Shown in pieces: positions 1 to 11,207 of a stretch of DNA of 64,000 nt. This stretch comes from Myoxocephalus aenaeus (taxonomy: Eukaryota > Chordata > Actinopteri > Perciformes > Cottidae), in the NCBI GenBank assembly GCA_038501785.1, contig JBAMJR010000084.1, forward strand, positions 5,503,501-5,567,500, read 5' to 3'. Position numbers and translations under genes: made by a program. A model generated the notes under the pieces. It was not told the DNA's origin. It ran no database searches and was given only the letters and a program-made list of their open reading frames with translations. Numbering within the stretch: position 1 is the stretch's first letter; every line of letters starts with the position of its first letter.

Positions 1-24
1 TCTCTCTCTCGGTTCCCTCTTCAG

Positions 25-325
25 GTTCTCCTGTTGGATCTTCCAGCTCCGACTCTGCGGCCTCAAGAGAAACTGCTCATCGACTTGACCAACACCCCCG
101 ACCTGATCCGGACCAGCGGCAAGACCTGCACCGGGACTCAGGTAACCGACACCTGCTTCCACATGTTAGCACCCAGAACCCAGTTCAGTGTTCTGGACCA
201 AAAACAATGGTACAACCTGTTTTTATTTCCCTCAGCAGCTGATCGACTTGAGCTCTCCGCTCATCAAGTGGAGTCCAGAAGAGAAGAGGGAGAACAACGC
301 TCCGCTCATCAACCTGTCCTTCTGA
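25..325 (+). CDS. gtse1: gtse1 3' end, last two coding exons (copy 1)
   Basis: Two exons, 25-141 (39 codons, acceptor TTCAG, donor GTAACC) and 236-325 (29 codons plus TGA), join in phase 0. The peptide carries LLDL, LIDLTNTPD and LIDLSSPLIKWSPEEKREN and ends in APLINLSF. This matches the C-terminus of GTSE1, a microtubule and clathrin-associated mitotic protein that also restrains p53 in G2. The repeated L(I/L)DL motifs are the clathrin-binding type described for GTSE1. Earlier exons would lie left of the window. The intron is only 94 bp against 291 bp in the copy at 8.7 kb, because a block between matching 'gttct' and 'ctggacc' sequences is missing. Most likely the real gene end, since it continues off the window; whether the upstream exons exist cannot be seen. 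Confidence 0.75.
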
Positions 326-1854
326 TCCAGATTCCTGCTGAAGACCTGGATCCTGTCCTTCTGATCCAGATTCCTGCTGAATACCTGGATCCTGACTCCT
401 TCTGTCCTCAAACTCTAAATAATAATCCTAATAATCCTGTTAAATTAACGACAGAGTTTTAATCAGTGAAGTCTTCACTGAAGCAGAGTTTTATGTTTTA
501 AATGATGAAAATATTCAAAGGTTGCAGAAGGTTTTTCTGCTTTTTATTTGTCTCCAGCTTGCTGCTCTTATTGATGTCTGAATAAATGTTAATGTCTCGA
601 CTGTCAACGTTCTCTCTTCATTCATTCATCGATCATTTATCGTCATGAATCTGCCTAAAAATCTAGACATCAAACTGAAGATAAGTTGAACGGTGAGTCT
701 GCAGCCGTTTCTAGAGGCCGTCTGTTGAGCGTTTAATAATACAGAAGATTAATAAAGTGCCAGAGTTTGATCTAAGATTACCACAGGAGAATCATTTAAA
801 AAAGCAATAGAGTAACGAATTTTACATGTATAAGATTTAGCATTAAGATCCTAACTGCTGTTTACACTGTGACCGTTGTTTGCTGGCTCATGATGTCATG
901 TTTAAAGCTACTACAAGGAACTTTGTATGTTGATGTGTTGATTATTGCGCCCCCTGTGGACTAAAGTGGTAGTGTCTCTGAGCTCCAGCGTTCCTTGAGA
1001 AAACCTAATTTTACTGCAGAAGGGTCTGACTTGGTTCTGGTTCTCCCGTTGCCTCTATTTTTTTTTTTACTCGTCTTCTACTTCAATTGATTTAAAACGG
1101 ATTGTAATTTCCAATTTAGTGTGTATTCATTCTTTCCCTTAAAATCTATCAATTGTCAACACAAAGATGTTATACATTTCACTACAAGTAAAAGTCCTGA
1201 TTTAAAAAACTAACTAAACTTAAAGTATCAGCTACATGTACTGAAAGTAGAAGTACTCGTAGTGCAGTGAAAAGTACAATATGTATTAGTGGAGTGGAGT
1301 AAAACATATAAAGTAGTGTAGAGTGGAAATAACTTGACTAAATGTAAAAGAAAAAAGACAAATCCAGTTCAAACCTTCTTTGTTTTTATTCTGTTGAAGA
1401 TTTGTTCACTTTGTTCAGGCTGAAAAAATTTCTTTCGAGAGGACGACTGTATGAAATTCAAATAACACGATACTAAACTAAAGTTTGTTAATACATTTTT
1501 TACCAACATGAATAAATAATTCTTCTTTAATTTACCACTGAAAAGATACCAGACAGAGATGCCCTGATTACTCTTTTTATTTGAAAATTACACTCAAAAC
1601 ATATGATATATACAATAATCAGACAATAAAACATTTTAATTTGGCACCCTGATATTTAATTAATGCGCAAATGCTATTTATTCCTGAGTACATTGTTTTG
1701 GATGATTCAACAGTGTTGAATGCAGTTTATGAAGTTATTATAATTAATTAGACTACATTAGATAATATAAATCAGTGTATAATGTTTACACCGTAAATGA
1801 TCAAAATTATGGATTTGTTAGATTAGTGAATCTCTCTGTAAAAAAGTGTTGGCT
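326..1854 (+). other. gtse1 3' flank and intergenic DNA
   Basis: After the stop there is an internal tandem of the 'ccttctgatccagattcctg' type (about 321-385) and an AATAAA at about 583. The sequence from about 481 to 945 recurs at 3826-4288. The stretch 1168-1340 is rich in 'agtaaaagtac/aagtagaagtact' words typical of a dispersed fish repeat. The rest, to the TRIM gene, is AT-rich and shows no coding signal. Confidence 0.5.
481..945 (+). repeat. Direct repeat: gtse1 3'-flank block, copy 1
   Basis: This block is nearly identical to 3826-4288 and, over its first about 350 bases, to 9250-9612. Shared words include 'ggttgcagaaggtttttctg' and 'gtgccagagtttgatc'. Together with the block at 3826 it brackets the TRIM gene. 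Confidence 0.85.
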
Positions 1855-3498
1855 CTACTCAGTGTGATTGACAGGAGAGATGATCAGAGGAGCAGAGTTT
1901 TTACCACCATCATTATTACATGGACCAAAGTATGGGTAGAGCTTCTCAGTGAAGCAGCAGCCAGTAAAGGAGTAGATAAGAGCTGCAGCATCAACGTCAT
2001 GAAAGGAGACCAGACCCTCCTCATAGTCCACAAACACCCCCACCTTCTGAGGCTGAGACTTCAGAGAGAGACGGACTGGAGGGCCAGTACAAGCTTTGTA
2101 CTCATTCTCATTCCTCAACCATATCGTCCAGAAACCATTCTGAGGAGTCAGTGTGATCATTCCCTTCCTGTTGATCGACTCTCTCACCACTCCTAAATCC
2201 CACATTGTCTTCCCTTTAACCTGAACCTCGTAGTAAAATCTCCCTGAAGAGAAACTCTGCTTTACTAAAACAATAGGACAAGTATCAAATCTCTTTGGAT
2301 TGTCTGGGAGATTCTTCTTCACACCACCATGTTTAACTTGTTTTCCATCATCAGACAGGATGAGTTTGGGTTGTGCTGTATCAGGATCAAGTGTCACATC
2401 CACTGCAGACTGCTGGACCCTCTTCAGCTCGACCTCAAGCAGCTTCTTCATCTGGTTACTGAGCGTCTCCTCCAGCTGATTCACAGCTCTCACCACAGTC
2501 CCCTCATATGAAGGTGGACTGACTCTGACTCCTGTCCAGTTCTTGGTGGGTGGAGCAGCCTTCAGGGTCCTGAAGCTCTGGAGGAGGTGGAGGTGGTCTT
2601 CAGAGCGTGAGAGCTGCTCCACCTCAGCGCTTCTCTTCTTCAGCTCACAGATTTCCTGTTCCAGCTCTTTGATGAAGCCTTCAGCCTGTTTCTCTGTCTT
2701 TCTCTGCTTCTCTTTGATGGTGTTGATGAGCTCGTTCTGGCTTCTCTCAACAGACTCCTTCAGAGCGGTAAAGACCTGAACACCACCTGCTATCTCTCTG
2801 TCTGCATCTTCCTCACTGAGCTCCACCGAGTGTTTGATCTCCTGAATCTTCAGTCGTCTCTTCTGGATCATCTGCTGAATATCATCATCAGTCTTCTCCA
2901 GCTCGGCCTTCTTTCCTTCATATTCTTCTTTCAGAGGAACAACATCATGGTTCTTGTGGTCTAGAACAGTGCAGAGCATGCAGACACACATCTGGTCGGT
3001 CTTACAGAACAGCTCCAGCAGTTTATCGTGCTTTGTACACATCCTGCCTTCCAGGTTCTCCACAGGGTCGATCAGCTGATGTCTTTTCAGAACTGACGTT
3101 GTCAGATGAGGCTCCAGGTGAGTCTCACAGAAGGAGACCAGACACACCAGGCAGGACTTCAGGGCCTTCAGTTTGGTTCCAGTGCAGACGTCACAGGGAA
3201 CGTCTCCTGGTTTGGCAGCTTGTTGCTCTGAGCTGCTGCTGCTGGCTTTCTGTTGAGCTGACTGTCTGAACTGAGCAGCCATCTCAGAGATGAAAGTGTT
3301 GAGCTTCAGCTCAGGTCTGGTGGAGAAAAGCTCTTTACAGTTGGGACACTGAGAACGGACATTAATGTTCCAGTGTTGAGTGATGCAGGCTTTACAGAAG
3401 TTGTGTCCACATGGTATGGCGACTGGATCAGTGAACACATCCAGACAGATGGAGCACAGAAACTGATCTTCAGTCAGCTGACAGCTGGCAGCAGACAT
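1855..3498 (-). CDS. TRIM/finTRIM-like E3 ubiquitin ligase (RING, B-boxes, coiled coil, PRY-SPRY)
   Basis: A single open exon of 547 aa read from the ATG at 3498; an in-frame ATG 13 codons upstream (3537) is possible but leaves an unusual N-terminal tail. The RING has the full C3HC4 set: C15, C18, C30, H32, C35, C38, C51, C54. Two B-box type zinc regions follow (about 100-135 and 150-190, 'CTKHDKLLELFC...C..C...DHKNHD'), then a charged coiled coil (about 190-330) and a C-terminal PRY/SPRY (LDPDTAQPKL, FYYEVQVKGK, NGFWTIWLRN, VGVFVDYEEGLVSFHD). The order and length match fish TRIM25-like and finTRIM proteins, which are ubiquitin ligases often active in antiviral signalling. No frameshift or stop is seen and no intron is needed. 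The family is large and lineage-expanded, so a one-to-one name is not given. It sits between duplicated gtse1 flanks. Confidence 0.88.
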   Translation of the reverse strand: MSAASCQLTEDQFLCSICLDVFTDPVAIPCGHNFCKACITQHWNINVRSQCPNCKELFSTRPELKLNTFISEMAAQFRQSAQQKASSSSSEQQAAKPGDVPCDVCTGTKLKALKSCLVCLVSFCETHLEPHLTTSVLKRHQLIDPVENLEGRMCTKHDKLLELFCKTDQMCVCMLCTVLDHKNHDVVPLKEEYEGKKAELEKTDDDIQQMIQKRRLKIQEIKHSVELSEEDADREIAGGVQVFTALKESVERSQNELINTIKEKQRKTEKQAEGFIKELEQEICELKKRSAEVEQLSRSEDHLHLLQSFRTLKAAPPTKNWTGVRVSPPSYEGTVVRAVNQLEETLSNQMKKLLEVELKRVQQSAVDVTLDPDTAQPKLILSDDGKQVKHGGVKKNLPDNPKRFDTCPIVLVKQSFSSGRFYYEVQVKGKTMWDLGVVRESINRKGMITLTPQNGFWTIWLRNENEYKACTGPPVRLSLKSQPQKVGVFVDYEEGLVSFHDVDAAALIYSFTGCCFTEKLYPYFGPCNNDGGKNSAPLIISPVNHTE

Positions 3499-3825
3499 AT
3501 CTACACTCTGAGGAGAACAAGAGTGACACAAATACAAACAGTTATTACATATCTTTTGATTATTTGTTTAATAAAAGCAAACTATGATTAGTAGAATATA
3601 AGGAGAGGGTTCCTGAATTATGTTTTTATTTCATATGAAGTTGCTGCGAGTGAAGGAGAGCTCAGATATGCAGTTCAGCAGGAGGGTTGGGACAAAATAT
3701 CAATACTGTCATATTTTGTATTCCTTTCCCATGAGATACGTTATTGATCCACTGGCAGCTATCAATTTATAAATCTAAACATGCAGGCGCTCCAAACGGT
3801 CACATTGGGACGGCTGAAAAAAAGC

Positions 3826-4288
3826 AGAGTTTTATGTTTTAAATTATGAAAATATTCAAAGGTTGCAGAAGGTTTTTCTGCTTTTTATTTGTCTCCAGCT
3901 TGCTGCTCTTATTGATGTCTGAATAAATGTTAATGTCTCGACTGTCAACGTTCTCGCTTCATTCATTCATTGATCATTTATCGTCATAAATCATCAAACT
4001 GAAGATAAGTTGAACAGTGAGTCTGCAGCCGTTTCTAGAGGACGTCTGTTGAGCGTTTAATACAGAAGATTAATAAAGTGCCAGAGTTTGATCAAAGATT
4101 ACCACAGGAGAATAATTTAAAAAAGCAATAAAGTAAAAATATAAATGTATTTAAACAATAGTGACGAATTTTACATTTATAAGATTTAGCTTTAAGATCC
4201 TAACTGCTGTTTACACTGTGACCATTGTTTGCTGGCTCAAGATTTCATGTTTAAAGCTACAAGGAACTTTAATGTGTTGATTGCTACG
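3826..4288 (+). repeat. Direct repeat: gtse1 3'-flank block, copy without coding exons
   Basis: Matches 481-945 with a few small indels (it has extra 'ataaatgtatttaaacaatag' and lacks an 11-base piece). It has no gtse1 coding exon in front of it; the left junction is at about 3823 inside an A-rich run. Confidence 0.85.
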
Positions 4289-4644
4289 CTTAGAGATGCC
4301 CCCCAGAACCTGGTTCTAAAAAGAACTGGTTCTAAATGAGTAAAACCCGGATTATTGATTCAGTCTGGAGTTAACGGTTCTGCTGTCGGTACTTCAATAG
4401 TTACGGACTGAGATGTCCTTGTCTCTTTGTCTCTTTGTCTCCGGCTCAGTCCAGCGTGAGACTCATATGATGGCAGAGAGGAGACAAAGATGAAACGTGT
4501 TTCTAAATGTGACTCCAGTAGATCTTGAGAACTCTGGTTGTCTCAAACTCAATAAAAGCCTCACAAGTAAAAAGAGGAAACAGCAGCAGTTCATCACAAC
4601 ATGAGACCAACAAGCAGAACGTCAGTCTGTTTGTGGAGCAGCAG

Positions 4645-4744
4645 TTAACGTTAGTGATGTCATACGGCAGGTAGCGTTAGTGATGTCATACGGCAGGTAA
4701 CGTTAGTGATGTCATACGGCAGGTAACGTTAGTGATGTCTTACG
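4645..4744 (+). repeat. 26-bp tandem repeat, about 4 units
   Basis: The unit 'gtaacgttagtgatgtcata' plus 'cggcag' is repeated almost perfectly four times. Each unit holds TGATGTCA, one base away from a cAMP-response element; that may be coincidental. Confidence 0.8.
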
Positions 4745-4749
4745 AAGTC

Positions 4750-6680
4750 TGACCAGAAGAATAAGCTTATGAATGAAAGATTATCGCTTAGCTAATTCTT
4801 TTGCAGCAAATTTTTTGAAAGCTTTTGGAACTTTTTGTATTGCTTACATACAAGAATAATAAAGCAATATCGATCCCTTTTCTTAATTGTAATTTTTTAC
4901 ACACAAAATCAATAAAAAAAGAACAGATAAGAGTATCAATAACAGTACTATTATTGATTAATCCTAACAATACCTATCCCTTACTACGCTAGCATCTTTA
5001 GCACTGAGATTCAGAGGCGGCTACAAGCTACTTAATATGAAATTAAATAGACTAAACATTTAAATATTGAACATAACACACTTATTACAATTTACTGTGA
5101 TATATTCATGGTTTATTTTATGATTTAAGTATATGCAACTAGGTTGTGCCGACATTGTTTATGATTTTATTTTCTATAAATGCACGGAATGGATCAATAA
5201 AAAAACTGGACATTACACCTGGACATTGTCATCAATAAAACGCGTCAGAATAATATCAAGCAAGCAGCCAAGTAGTGCCTTAGGGTTAAATAAGCAACGG
5301 GGGCACTACAGAGATGTTAAGTTCAGACATCTTTGGGTGGAGCACTCAAAGAAAAAGTTCCAGATTCAGTAAGTTATAATAAAACAGATTTAATAAAAGT
5401 AAATGGTGATGCAGTGTATACAAGGGTGCACAAATCACAGCGTCCACAGACGCATTAAAATTATGCACCACGATCAGTGTAACACATTTGATAATATAGT
5501 TCAGTGTATTGGGCGGCGTCGCCTCTCATTGGCTTAGCTTTACAGCGTGCAATTGGTTATAAGTTTAACAGAGGTGGAGGCAGCATTCAGGTTGGTTTAG
5601 AGGTGGTACCTTTAGCACGCTTTGCTTCCTGGTACTTGACATCATCTCTCCACCCCCCTGTGTAACTGAGCACAAGTTCCCTCCCCTAGAGGAGTTGTTT
5701 TTCTGTATCGAGGAGTACCTTTGCACGGCACCCATTTTGAGTAGAACTATGAGCTCGTCTTTATTTCACATTCCTGGCCTACCTACCACATTTCCTAAAT
5801 TAACTTACTAACTAAACTAACGTGACTTTCTCCATGTTACAATACACAATTTCATAAGGCTCACTTCTCCTTATTGTTCATATCCCTTCTGAAGTATCAT
5901 ATTTTACACATAGACATTCCTTATTTACAGTGTAAGGCATAGTGAATTATTATAAATCTACAGAGACCAGAGAATCAAACACAATACATGTACCGAACAA
6001 AAGATGGAAGCTAACTGCTCTGGACTGCAGGATATTATATAGAATAGTATTTGTCTCTACAACCCCACGACCACCGATGGAGCTCAGCTCAACATTCACT
6101 CTGAGTGGAACTTCCTGTCTGAGTAGAGCTGAGGTTTTGAGCTCAAACAGGAAACAGGTCTGTGAATTAGCTGAAGCTAATGCTAGCTGTGACTGTATCC
6201 TGTTTAACCTTTAACTAGCCAGAGGTCAGTCCCTGTGGTTTGGTTTCTACCTGTTGGTTTAATCTACAATGACACATTTATATGGCTTAATATTCTTTAT
6301 GATAAAACAAGATGTAAAACATTCAAATTATAGTTTGAACTCAACATGAACAAAATATTTAGTGACTGTATTGTATTTATTTAGTCTTTATATAACAGTG
6401 TACTCACCAGTGTTTGTCGGAGATTCTGTTGTGTTGTTGAGGAAAAGCTGCTGGATTCAGTTGAATGTTTCTTTAGAGAGAAACAGAGAGACTTGTCTCG
6501 ACTGCAGCTCTGCTGTCGCTCAGAACAACTTTAATTACATTTCAGGAAAAGTGACTCTACAGCTCTCCTCTTTTAGTGTTGATCCTCCTCTCAGTGGCCC
6601 ATCGCCAGGAGGGAGTGGTGGAGGAAATAATTAGATAATTTACTGGAATAAAAGTACAAAGACAACAATGTGGAAACAGT
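4750..6680. other. No gene recognised
   Basis: AT-rich DNA with short open frames only (the longest, 5133-5372 and 5942-6214, have no recognisable domain). The stretch 5530-5800 is more GC-rich and could be a degenerate mobile-element end, but no terminal repeats, primer site or enzyme motif was found. Confidence 0.4.
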
Positions 6681-7584
6681 CCACTTCTAGTAAAAGTCAT
6701 TAACTTTTATATCTTGCTGTTTCTGGATTAATGCACATGCCTTTAGTCTATGTCTTATTATAATGATATATTTATTTCTGTGTTTCAGCTCCAGACGTCT
6801 CGAAGCAGAAGAGTTTGGCGTCCGTGAGCAGCGTGGACAGGTAGATGACGTCACACAGGCGGCTGTACATTCACGGCATTCACGTGTTTGAAAGCGCTTC
6901 AGATTTACAGACAACGCTGAATTTTCTCCGCTGCTCATTTGAATGAGACGCTCACAAACGGAGCAGCACAGATATTCACGAGGCGCTTTTCAAGCTTCTC
7001 AAAAACACTTTACTGAAGTTAAAATAATCGTAGCATGGAAGCAATCTAACCTCATGAACAGGTGTCTTTTATCCAGTTGAAACGACCAATTTAACGCAAG
7101 TTTGGTGGTTTTCATTTTATTTTAACACTCTCCTCACAGAAAGAGATAAGACCGCTTTAGGACACGAACGTTGGCCCAACTAGAAAAAAAAAAAAATACC
7201 TGATCGTCTGCTCTCAAAACAGCATCACTCGGCTCGTCATATCAATGAAAGCCAGGTGAAACTGGAGATAACAAAGGATGTCCTCCCTCCACGTCGCCAG
7301 GCCAACCAGGCCACCTTTGACTTTGGCCCCGCCCCTTCCTCAGCCAGGAGCCAGAGAAGCTGCAGGTGAAATGCCTCAAACCGCCGTCGACCAATAGGAA
7401 AGCCAGTTGGACCACAGCGGGGTCGCCTTGAGGTCTCATCGTTGTTTTGTTGTTGTTGTTGTTGTTTCTGTGTAGCCCCGCCCCTGCAGACACACAGGAG
7501 GCGGAGCCTGTGGATGTCCAGCCCTTCTGTCTAGAGGAGGCGGAGCCTGTGGATGTCCAGCCCAGTGGCTCAACTCGTGTCCGT
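6681..7584 (+). other. Intergenic DNA with weak exon-like pieces and a short duplication
   Basis: 6789-6840 is flanked by a good acceptor and donor and reads PDVSKQKSLASVSSVDR. 7227-7370 is an open frame reading SQVKLEITKDVLPPRRQANQ and onward to FDFGPAPS before a TGA. Neither is recognised and the two cannot be joined with confidence. At 7498-7564 the piece 'ggcggagcctgtggatgtcc' occurs twice in tandem. Confidence 0.3.
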
Positions 7585-8600
7585 CTGTTTCACCTCTCAG
7601 TGCTTTTGTAGCTTCAACCTGAAGGTCTGTGGTTTGGGATGCAGTTTCTGTTCATCCTTCAGATATTAGTGTTCTTACACATTTAACGGATGAAGCTTGG
7701 TTCATACTGCCGTGGTGAAGCCAGAAAAGTACCTAGTTACAGCTTGCAGGGTTCTTACGGTCATGGAAAACCTGTAAAAGTTATGAAATTTTAAAATGCT
7801 TATTTCCAGGCCTGGAAAAACAAAACAATCCCCAAAGTTTTGGAAAAGTCATGGAAATGTGTTATATTCATGTCGTTCATTTACGCTGAGTTTGAAATAA
7901 TTAGAATGCTTTTAAAAAAAAGACGCTCAAAATATAAGCAGGCATACATACAGGCATCTATATAAATGTTTATTCTTTTAATCAAACTATTGTCTCATTC
8001 ATTTGTGTCATTTAAGGTTTACTGTATGCTTTGCATTCTCATTGTTAGTTTAAATACTACATTTTCTCACTTTTTCATGTTTACACCCAGATTTCACTAA
8101 ATGTTTGGTCATGGAAATTTGGTGAGAGGTCATGGAAAAGTCATAAAAATCCATTGAAATGTGTATGAACCAAGTACTTGACTTGTTTATTTACAGGGTT
8201 TGTACCAAGACAATAAAGTAGTTCATGAACATGAGATGTGAGTAGACGGATAGTTATGTTTCCTCCTCGGTAGGCGTGGAGGTCGGTATGTCGTGTGGCC
8301 GGTTACACTCGTCTTCTTGCTCCTTCTCGGTACATTTAATCTGTTCGTTCCAAAAATAACACAACGAACAGCACGTTGAGCATGAACGTCTTTATGTCGA
8401 GCGTGATTACAAGCAAAGCTTTAAAAGCTTTCCACTGGCAAACATGTGGGATTCTCTCCTCTAAAAATACAATACAAATAATTTTCTCCAAACTCGCTCT
8501 GAAGAGTTTAGAGTTCTGAGCAGCTCCTTTCATGTAAATGTAGTTCATCTTGTTCGGTTCTATTTTTGCTTAATATGCAACTGAGATCAATAAAGGTTGA
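7585..8600 (+). repeat. Duplicated segment, inverted partner at 17.8-18.5 kb and 20.7-20.8 kb
   Basis: 7585-7750 and 8165-8480 match the reverse complement of 17825-18512, for example 'gtatgtcgtgtggccggtta' at about 8287. The piece 8497-8610, directly before gtse1 copy 2, matches the reverse complement of 20690-20800. In between (7760-8165) lies a block rich in 'catggaaaagtcatggaaat' words, a common dispersed fish repeat, which the inverted partner lacks. Confidence 0.75.
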
Positions 8601-8657
8601 TCTCATGTTCTCGTAGAACCTCACAGATCTTCATCTCTCTCTCGGTTCCCTCTTCAG

Positions 8658-9155
8658 GTTCTCCTGTTGGATCTTCCAGCTCCGACTCTGCGGCCTCAAA
8701 AGAAACTGCTCATCGACTTGACCAACACCCCCGACCTGATTCGGACCAGCGGCAAGACCTGCACCGGGACTCAGGTAACCGACACCTGATTCCACATGTT
8801 AACACCCAGAACCCAGTTCAGTGTTCTTCTTCCTCTCGGTCTGTTTTCATACGATAACGGTGGTTCAACTAAAGTGTTACTGGGGTCAGGCCATAACATG
8901 CAGAAGGAAGCCTGCGTCTGTACTCGTCTGTAGCTAGCTAACGTTTCAGCTCAGCCGAGGGGGACGCCGTTAATGTTCACATGTCCCGCTCTGTCCGTGA
9001 GGAAGTCTAGTTCCTGTTTATACTGGACCACAAACAATGGTACAACCTGTTTTTATTTCCCGCAGCAGCTGATCGACTTGAGCTCTCCGTTCATCAAGTG
9101 GAGTCCAGAAGAGAAGAGGGAGAACAACGCTCCGCTCATCAACCTGTCCTTCTGA
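8658..9155 (+). pseudogene. gtse1: gtse1 terminal exons, second copy
   Basis: Exons 8658-8774 (117 nt) and 9066-9155 (90 nt) repeat the two terminal gtse1 exons with the same phases, intact splice sites and stop. The peptide differs by only a few residues from copy 1 (for example SPFIKW instead of SPLIKW). No upstream gtse1 exon is seen before it; the preceding kilobase is the duplicated segment described at 7.6-8.6 kb. It is therefore probably a 5'-truncated duplicate, although the copied exons are open. The intron here is the longer, presumably older, form. Confidence 0.7.
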
Positions 9156-9249
9156 TCCAGATTCCTGTTGAAGACCTGGATCCTGACACTTTCTGTCCTC
9201 AAACTCTAAATAATAATAATCATAATCTTGTTAAGTTAACGACAGAGTT

Positions 9250-9612
9250 TTTAATCAGTGAAGTCTTCACTGAAGCAGAGGTTTTTTTAAATGATGAAAA
9301 TATTCAAAGGTTGCAGAAGGTTTTTCTGCTTTTCATTTGTCTCCAGCTTGCTGCTCTTATTGATGTCTGAATAAATGTTAATGTCTCGACTGTCAACATT
9401 CTCTCTTCATTCATTCATCGATCATTTATCGTCATGAATTTGGCTAAAAATCTAGAAATCAAACTGAAGATAAGTTGAACGGTGAGTCTGCAGCCGTTTC
9501 TAGAGGCCGTCTGTTGACTGTTTATTAATACAGAAGATTAATAAAGTGCCAGAGTTTGATCAAAGATTACCACAGGAGAATCATTTAAAAAAGCAATAGA
9601 GTAAAGATATAA
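9250..9612 (+). repeat. gtse1 3'-flank block, third copy
   Basis: Matches 481-840 and 3826-4130, including the AATAAA-containing 'gatgtctgaataaatgttaa'. Confidence 0.8.
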
Positions 9613-9756
9613 ATTTGACTTTACTTTTTATAGACGTCACCATGAAACTTCCCCAGGTTATTACTTACATGAAGGAAATTATCTGTTAAAGCATATTAGG
9701 TTTTTCTGGAATGTTATGTATAAATATGTAAATTAGGCAATATCTTATTTAACCCT

Positions 9757-10700
9757 TGTGTTGTCCTGGATCATCCCATATACACCCTGTGTCCTGCTGG
9801 GTCAAATTGACTTTGCTAAGAAGCCTTCAATTAGCGCGAGCAAACCGACAAGGCTGTTTACGGAGATTATGCAGATGTGAACAGCAATAAACTCAAAAAC
9901 ATAAACGTTTCCCTGTTTGTGTATAATACAGTGTACGTGCTTTCTTCTTTGTCTCTTTAGTCACACATAACAATGTGTGACATAAGAATGTGTGACATAA
10001 GAATGTGTGACAGCTCATTTCAATTTGAATCAATTCAGTTTATTTTGTACTGCCCAGAATAACAAATAGAAAACATTTGCCACCGAGGGCTTTACAATCT
10101 GTCGCACCGACACTACTAGACAGCACTGACCACGACACGCGTTACAGAGAGCTGAAGAGGTCTGACGGTGGCATAGGTGGACCCGAGCCATTTCGATGCA
10201 TAACGTTTAAAAGTTTTCTTTTGTGGACCCTGACTGATTTTCAGTAATATTTCATTTCCGCCTTTTCCAAGTTTGAGCTCTCGGTCCCGAAACTCTAACT
10301 AACACTCTTGCAGGCGATGGGATAGCACATGAGAGTCAAAGCACATGTGTGAAAGTAAGCCAATCATCAACGTAACCTCCAGACCGACGTGGCGTGTACC
10401 AAGCACGCTGGTCGTTTACGGAGACGCGACGGTCGTCAGCGGACAACGGTGGGCTCGCAACTCTGCTGAGACTGAGAAGGCGATGGGACGGGAGCCGAGT
10501 TTGTGTTTTCGCCGTCTAAAATGTCCACCTCTAAGACGGGGCTCTTCCCGGCCGTAGGACCCTCCTCCGTCTGCCGTACCTCGGGTCGGGGCGCGTCCTC
10601 GGATGTATCGTTGGTTGCGCGGCCCGCCGATGTAGCTAGAGCGCGTCCGGTCGCCGCGGTCTCTTCCCACCGGCGCGGAGACGTCATCTCGCTTTGAATC
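9757..10700 (+). mobile_element. Probable DNA-transposon debris (piggyBac-like end) and dispersed repeat
   Basis: TTAA followed by 'cccttgtgttgtcctgg' at 9756 looks like a TTAA-target, CCCT-starting transposon end, and 'gggtcaaattgac' follows as in fish piggyBac-like repeats. 10017-10110 ('caatttgaatcaattcagtt' and 'ctttacaatctgtc') resembles a common fish retroelement tail. The GC-rich stretch 10390-10700 is open in several frames but shows no domain. No matching right end was found, so the piggyBac label is tentative. Confidence 0.35.
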
Positions 10701-10767
10701 CACGTGGACGCCAACAGCAACGACATAAACGACAGTACCAGCGACAGCAGCACCGACAGTACCAGAA

Positions 10768-10792
10768 ACAGCAGCAGCAGCAGCAGCAGCAG
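10768..10792 (+). repeat. (CAG)n microsatellite
   Basis: About eight uninterrupted CAG units inside a longer imperfect CAG/GACAG-rich stretch (10715-10795). Confidence 0.9.
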
Positions 10793-10872
10793 GACAAGGA
10801 GGGAGCACATGTCAACGAAGAAGGTCCGGAGGTGGAAGAAATAACAGTGCCCAAGAGACCTATATATATATA

Positions 10873-11207
10873 CACCGCGTTCCACATTATTAGGCAAATT
10901 GTATTTAAGGGTCATAAACATTCATTTTTGGGTTTTTCAATGAAACTCATGGATGGTATTGTGTCTCAGGGCTATTTGGATGATTGAAATCATCCAAATA
11001 GTAATAATAATAATTAGTTTGCCAGGTGAGCCCAATCAAAGGAAAACTACTTAAGAAGGATGTTCCACATTATTAAGCAAGCTACATGTTTCAGGCAAAA
11101 TGGGGAAGAAAAAGGATCTCTCTGCTGCTGAAAAGCGGCAAATAGTGCAATACCTTGGTCAAGGTATCACAACATTGGATATTTCCAAAAGAATTGACTG
11201 CTTGTGA
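10873..11207 (+). mobile_element. Truncated Tc1/mariner-like transposon
   Basis: It starts after a TA run with 'ccgcgttccacattattagg', a Tc1-type end. An ATG at 11100 then opens a frame beginning MGKKKDLSAAEKRQIVQYLG, which is the helix-turn-helix N-terminus of Tc1-like transposases. The frame stops at 11205 after 35 codons and no catalytic DDE part or right end follows, so this is a dead, 3'-truncated copy. Confidence 0.75.

Noticed and set aside
5530..5800. Possible retroviral or LTR-element end
   Set aside because: No paired LTR, primer-binding site, polypurine tract or pol motif was found nearby.
10416..10921. Overlapping long frames on both strands in GC-rich DNA
   Set aside because: Several frames are open at once, with CAG-repeat translation and no domain; looks compositional or transposon debris.
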